From: Eunapius fragilis
Taxonomy: Eukaryota > Porifera > Demospongiae > Spongillida > Spongillidae
Direction: 5' to 3'
Length of the DNA: 64,000 bases
Assembly: GCA_963681505.1 (NCBI GenBank)
Contig: OY811981.1
Location: forward strand, 3,567,875 to 3,631,874
Below are positions 58,706 through 64,000 of this stretch, piece by piece. The notes below the pieces were generated by a model. The model ran no database searches, was not told where the DNA came from, and worked only from the letters and a program-made list of their open reading frames with translations. The position numbers and the translations under genes were made by a program. Every line of letters begins with the position of its first letter. Position 1 is the stretch's first letter.

Positions 58706-60238
58706 AATTGCTCAGTTCACAAATGCCCATATCAAGTCGTGATTGACTAGCATAACTTGCCCATGAAGGCAACAGCCAGCAGCCAAGCATGCAGAACGCT
58801 GGCTCACTGCAACTGAGCCAAACTGGGAGGCCAGTGGTTAATGCTGATTACTAGCTGTTGGTTGGCCAGTGCTACAAGCCCTTACGCTGGTCAAGGTTGT
58901 ATGATTTGGTCAGTGTATAGAAGCCTGAAGGGTGCCAACTACCCATAGTGATCATTACAATCAGGAAGTTGTAAGTGCAATGATGGTATGCACGAGGGGT
59001 GGTGTGTAGGTGTTCAGAAGCTATGCTGCCATGCTTTATATACCCTATATCAATCACCCGTGTATGCTGATAATCTGCTGGCTGGCTGACCTTTGCATGC
59101 TCAGGTGAGGAGGCACATACCAGTCTCACCAGAACATACGTAGCATTGAAAAAGTGGGCAAAAAAAACCTATGCCTATACAATGAATTGGTAATTATACC
59201 TAACAACGTATCCATATTACACCTGTTTTTGTTTACTGCTTTGCACTTTGTTACCGCTTCATATGGCATTTATGACAATAATAAGGTTGGTATTGTCATT
59301 CCATACTCTACCATAAGGTGTCAAAAACATGTTACAATTATAGGCGTCCGTTCATTTATTTCCGGGGGTCACTTGGAATCCCCTGCCGGTTAATTACTCC
59401 ACACCTGGTACCATGTATTTGCTTCCTCCCCCCCCCCCCTTCCCCCCCAGATTTTCCACGATCATAAATTTTAATTAGGATATCATTTAGGCTTCGGTCT
59501 CTAATACTATCCAAAAAAATATGCAACATCGCATTCTACTTTCGTAGCGAGACGTGATTCATTACCTTGAAATCAATGAATTTAATTAGTGCTCTGGTCA
59601 ATGTTATCACCTTAACCATTCGTACGATAGGGCTAAGCGCAGGCTATTGTGTGCTTCAGAAAATAGCTCTGCATTGCATTGTTCCAGCGTACATGCAAGC
59701 ACCAAGCGTGGGGGGCGTAGACAACTTTTCAAACCTGGGGGCGGCTTTATATTATAACCACTAACCACAAACTGTTCCTATAAATGAGGCAAAGGGTGTC
59801 TTCATCGAGGACGAGTACCTGGTTTTCTTACAGATGGCTGATACAATCCACCATTTTAGACCAAAGTTTCTGGCCACTGTTTGCGTAAACAATTAAAACT
59901 TTATATATAAGAGCGCATTGCACGGACATTGTACAGTAAATGCGCAAGGCACAAACGTTGCGCTTATTTATATCAAGCATAAACTGCATGTATTGCTGAC
60001 TCATGCATATTTTTTCCCAATGTGCTCAATTCTATCCAAAAATTTAAGCCATATAAGTCATAAACACTAATTTAAAAGATAAAATACAGTCTGTTAATGA
60101 GCAGAAAAACAAAAAGTTTATGATCAAGTGTGCATGGGAATGCATCAAAGAGTCATGTTATAGGCATTTTAGCGAATTAAGCTATCACTATATCAAAGAC
60201 TATAAACTCAGACGTCGGTGCAATTCTAGGTAGCATGC
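58706..60238. other. Intergenic, no gene supported
   Basis: No domain recognised. C-runs lie at about 59428-59450. The DNase I gene ends at 60239, and its 3' UTR on the minus strand would lie here. Confidence 0.4.
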
Positions 60239-60862
60239 TCATTGATTATAATGCCGCAGCTTGGTACCATGCATATCAACTTCAACTGGAAAGTGATCAC
60301 TGACATCCACCGTCGCCTGCACAGTAACGGTATAAGGGAATTATAATTGTCCCAATGTTAACATTCAAGTTGTCGATGGTTCAATTAAGTAATGTTATAC
60401 TTACCGTAGGCTTCAAACGATAGACTTTGTCGAATCGATACACACTTGCAGTTTTAGCACTCACTGAAGGAAGCAGTGTCGCATGTACCACTATTCTACA
60501 ATCATAAGCAATCAGGGAAGTCACTTTTTTAATGGACTGTGGTTGCTTACTTGTCATAAGGACAATTCCTTTTTACACTGGTGTATGTATTCTGATCTAA
60601 TAGCCATGTAAAGCTGCTATCTTTCACCAACTTAAGCTCGTCATATTTTTGAGCTGATAAGTAGTCGCAGCCTGCGTTGAAGTCCCCAAGGATCATACCT
60701 TTCTTTGTGCCATAGTGAATGCTAACATCTTTAAAGGCATCATATAGAGAATTGATTTCGTTGAAAGCATTTTCAGGTTTGGTGTGAATGCCAAGGAGAA
60801 AAAACGTGCCAATAGCTGCACGTAATATGGATTGGATGCCGCAAGTTAATACATGGCATAAT

Positions 60863-60925
<63 letters not shown>

Positions 60926-62944
60926 CACACACACAACACACATACACATCTATATACATACACACACATGCACACAACACACGCGCGTGCGCACACATAC
61001 ACACACACACACATGTAGTAACTATAGCCTTATCCCTAGACTCAGACCCAGTTAGGGATGGACAATATTACCCCACGGAACGATTATATACATGCAGGTA
61101 CATGTAACACTATAAACTAATCACACCTTTCTTGGGTATAATCCTTTCATTATAGGGTTTAAGGTTTGCCTCTTAGTTTGTCGTATACAGGAGAAGAGCC
61201 ATGCACTAATTTAATTGCCACCACCAGTAGGTAAGTTTACAAAACACCAGACAAAACTACCTATTGCATGGTGCTAATCGCACGTAACGTCTGAGAGGCG
61301 GCCTAGTACTAGCTCATGCGATGAGAAGATGTGATAGCCATAAAGCCATAAAGCCATAAAGTAACGAAAGATGACATGGCAGTCATCAAGTGAGGGGTCT
61401 AGTAGCTGGCTCACTGCTCTCACATGGCTTTGCACTCCACAAAGGGGATTTTCGAGGTGCTTTTTGTCTACGATTTGGCTGGCAACCTTCTTCACTACCC
61501 TTAGCCTGCATCTGTAGCAAACCATTCACAGTGTAGAACACGCCTTAAGCTGCTCCTGTGGTGGATATCCATCCATCCGTCACAATAAAATGACTTCGTG
61601 ACATCACTGCCACCCTTCTGACTGAGGTGAGTAACAATGTTGGCACTGAACCTGTACTACAAAAGCTTTCGGGAGGGTATCTAAAACACAAAACTTCTAT
61701 CTCATCTGATCCCGTCTTGGCATCGTTACGTTGCTGAGAATTTTTGGGGCCATAATAGACAAAGGACTTACTTTGATATTAGAATTTCAATCCTTTTTGT
61801 TCTACTTTACACAATGTCCCATTACCACAATGCTACTGGCGTGTTGAAAAGGAACGGGTATATGAGCAGAGGATTCGTGAAGTCGAGTTTGGTTCCTTTT
61901 CCCCGTTGGTTTTCTCAACTACAGGCGGATTAGGTCCTACTGCCACTGTAGTGATCAAGAGACTGACATCAATGATCGCAGATAAGCAGGACAACCATAC
62001 CACAAAACACTATTCTGTAAACACAGCTTCTCTTTCCTAAGATCTGGCTGTTATGTGCCTTCGTGGCACCCGCTCTTCATACCACAGCAAGTGTAAAATT
62101 TATTTATTTTGTAGAATTTGATATTATATTGCTAATTACATGATAGTCACGCTGATTGTTGGTATTCCATGATGCATGATGTAAGGAATAGACATTTTCC
62201 AGACCCTTTTTCCATGTGGTGATGCAAATTGGAACTGGGTCTGGACTATATGTACACACATGTGCACGTGCATATACAAGCACCCATGCGGGCACTGGGC
62301 TCACATTCTTTCTTCGAAGAAACCAGTATACTAAACGGTGGTCTTTCAAAGTGAGTATATGCAGGCCTATCATCAGGATACTGGTATGTGTTTATGATGG
62401 TCACAGTATCTTCCCTGTATAATAATAGATCTGAATCTTTGGAAAGTCTTTATCAAAATATAACACACCTGTAAACGAATGCATATTGTTCCTTTGAGGG
62501 CGTCGTCCCAAGCCGTGCACTGATTACAGCGTTGTACACGACCCTTGGGTCACTAAATGGTCACGTGAGGGGTTAAAGCCTCACGTAGTCATCGTTGGTT
62601 GCTTACGTGTTCACGCGCTTAAGCAGGTTGGGGATTGTTTCTTCCTTGGCGTCTCTAATTTCTTGTATCAGCAGGATATCATACTTTTTTACAATCTGCA
62701 TGGACGCGGGATTACTTATTTTAGCAGTTATATGTGAACATAGAATATAAGCAAAACGGTAACACGGCCCGGCAAGATAGTAGATTTTTAATTTTTATTT
62801 TACCTTGCCAATAATTTCCATCGTTTCCTTGTTCGCTGACTTTTTTGAGCCAAACATTTGAATGTTGAAGGCTCCTATCTTCAAACCGCTTACTGTCCAC
62901 AGTATCGTGCTTATTAGCACCACACAAATATGTAATGGCTGCAT
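60239..62944 (-). CDS. Deoxyribonuclease I family, secreted, 7 exons
   Basis: Complete gene, CDS 858 nt, 285 residues (human DNase I 282). It is a secreted divalent-metal endonuclease that cuts double-stranded DNA. Exons (minus strand): 62944-62804, 62695-62607, 62552-62469, 62414-62305, 60815-60551, 60495-60405, 60316-60239; all are GT-AG and in phase. The signal peptide is MQPLHICVVLISTILWTVSG. The mature start LKIGAFNIQMFG is the family's N-terminus. Catalytic and metal residues: Glu in LLIQEIRDAK, His in LLGIHTKPEN, Asp and Asn in MILGDFNAGC, and Asp-His in VSDHFPVEV. The family disulphide pair is present (NAGC and NCPYD). Other landmarks are SKEQYAFVYR and THFERPPFS. The long intron 4 carries (CA)n. 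The closest subfamily (DNase I or DNase1L) cannot be told by eye. Confidence 0.93.
60865..61015. repeat. (CA)n microsatellite in DNase I intron 4
   Basis: An uninterrupted CA run from 60865 to 60922, then degenerate CA-rich sequence to about 61015. The long Cys-Val and His-Thr frames here are artefacts. Confidence 0.95.
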
Positions 62945-64000
62945 CTGGTGTTTAATGTGGTGTTGAAAATTGTGATTTTATTATGCATGCATTTACAGTA
63001 ACGGTTTTATGACAGTCCACGTGAAAAGTAAATACGTATAATAAAATGTTATAGAATTAGAAATGCTCCAAGTTAATTACGCTACCTTACCTTAGTACAT
63101 GTAAGTTCTAAATACTGCTTAACACTTGGAAAAGGCGAACTGAATTGTATGGGACGGGCATTGCTCTTACATGTGTCGCCATGCTATAAAACGTACAGTA
63201 TTAAAGTTATATACAAATACACCGCCATGACCTTTACTTAATTCCTTAATCTAATTATATACATGTATGAGCGCTAGGCGTGCGTACGCCGCGCGAGTTA
63301 CTGTTAAGATCAGATCAAAGGGAATGAGATAACAGTAACATATTTAAGTTCTAATTGTCAACGTTACCTTTCCAACCGCTTGCTGAAATAATTTAATGCA
63401 ATGCGCACGCGTTTATATTTGAAATGTCCGGAAATAGTTCGCTATACAGCGCCATGTATGTATACTACTTAAGGCTTTTTTTTCCCGCTTATAGCTCAGG
63501 GTGAAGCTAACTCCTTCTTGGAAATGTTTAAGTACAAGATATATAAATAAACATTTAATTCATGTAGCTTTCCGAAATGTAAAACTTCTATTTTGCCCAT
63601 TTTTGTCCAAGTCAGCTCAGCAAACAGCAAGTCACCAGGAAGCAGAGGTTCCAGTCTGTCTCTGAGAGGCTCCGAGGGGGTGGAGGTGGCTCTGTGGTTG
63701 CTCTATGTATTAAACGATAACATATTCATGCATCATTATTTTTTAAATGTTTAATTTATTGTAATATTAAAACCTTTTGTTTAGCACATGCATTTTACGT
63801 TGCTAAATATAATAATTAGTTACAGCACCTTTGTGAATAACAAGCTAGGGGGTTAAAGAAATCAAGCATCAGGGGTTTTTTAATATATAAAAACATAAAT
63901 TATACAGACCTATGACGGCATTTTTCTAGCAGTGAGTGACTATAACCGACAGGTTTGCTAAATGTAGATACGTCAGTATGTATGGTACCAGATCGTGTGT
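62945..64000. other. Upstream region of the DNase I gene and intergenic sequence
   Basis: No gene supported. A short minus-strand frame at about 63193-63105 (MATHVRAMPVPYNSV...) could be an upstream exon, but has nothing to confirm it. A plus-strand Ser/Gly-rich frame lies at about 63605-63720, also unconfirmed. Confidence 0.4.

Noticed and set aside
60547-61018. Cys-Val-rich extension of the DNase I exon
   Set aside because: The exon starts at 60815 after a proper acceptor; the extension is the (CA)n intron sequence.
61274-61525. 83-residue minus-strand frame
   Set aside because: Lies inside DNase I intron 4, with no recognisable domain or splice support.

Overview
The window is animal nuclear DNA. 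Its coding sequence is split by short introns with GT-AG borders, most genes are intron-rich, and about half of the length is microsatellites, minisatellites, fold-back elements and transposon fossils. The mix (ARH1-type ADP-ribosylhydrolases, a TspO-related membrane family found in invertebrates, ferredoxin reductase, DNase I, a mono-ART type PARP domain, Ginger/hAT/CACTA fragments, introns down to about 50-90 nt) fits a marine invertebrate. A sponge is my best guess, as an inference only.

Layout: 0-0.3 kb, 3' end of a JmjC gene (+). 1.3-2.4 kb, ADP-ribosylarginine hydrolase copy A (-). 2.5-9 kb, transposon debris with a CACTA fragment and a possible C-terminal exon (-). 9.1-15.7 kb, two tandem copies of a TspO-related seven/eight-TM gene (-) around a fold-back element. 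16-21 kb, small TIR elements and a fossil Ginger-like integrase element with a downstream Ulp1-like segment. 22.1-23.7 kb, ADP-ribosylarginine hydrolase copy B (-), whose stop codon is completed by a transposon. 25-27.5 kb, minisatellites and an integrase fossil. 28.2-32.9 kb, a 91-bp tandem array of about 52 units. 32.9-34.1 kb, a candidate secreted-protein gene reading into that array. 35.2-38.5 kb, a head-to-head array of hairpin repeats. 38.8-40.1 kb, more minisatellites. 41-42.5 kb, a damaged PARP domain abutting a hAT fragment. 44.0-55.8 kb, a complete 14-exon ferredoxin reductase gene (FDXR, -) with repeat-filled introns. 56.3-57.3 kb, a large palindrome. 58.4-58.7 kb, an integrase fossil. 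60.2-62.9 kb, a complete 7-exon DNase I gene (-).

Most interesting: read on the minus strand, each unit of the 28.2-32.9 kb array looks like a complete 88-nt spliceosomal intron. It has a GTAAGTATC donor, a TTAAC branch-like site, a pyrimidine stretch, no AG until the terminal CAG, and then a 3-nt segment before the next donor. That 3-nt segment is the most variable part of the unit: 11 different triplets in 52 junctions. Directly upstream on the same strand are three phase-compatible candidate exons that start with a signal peptide. Together they suggest a chain of 3-nt micro-exons or recursive splice sites. This is an inference from sequence and needs RNA evidence.
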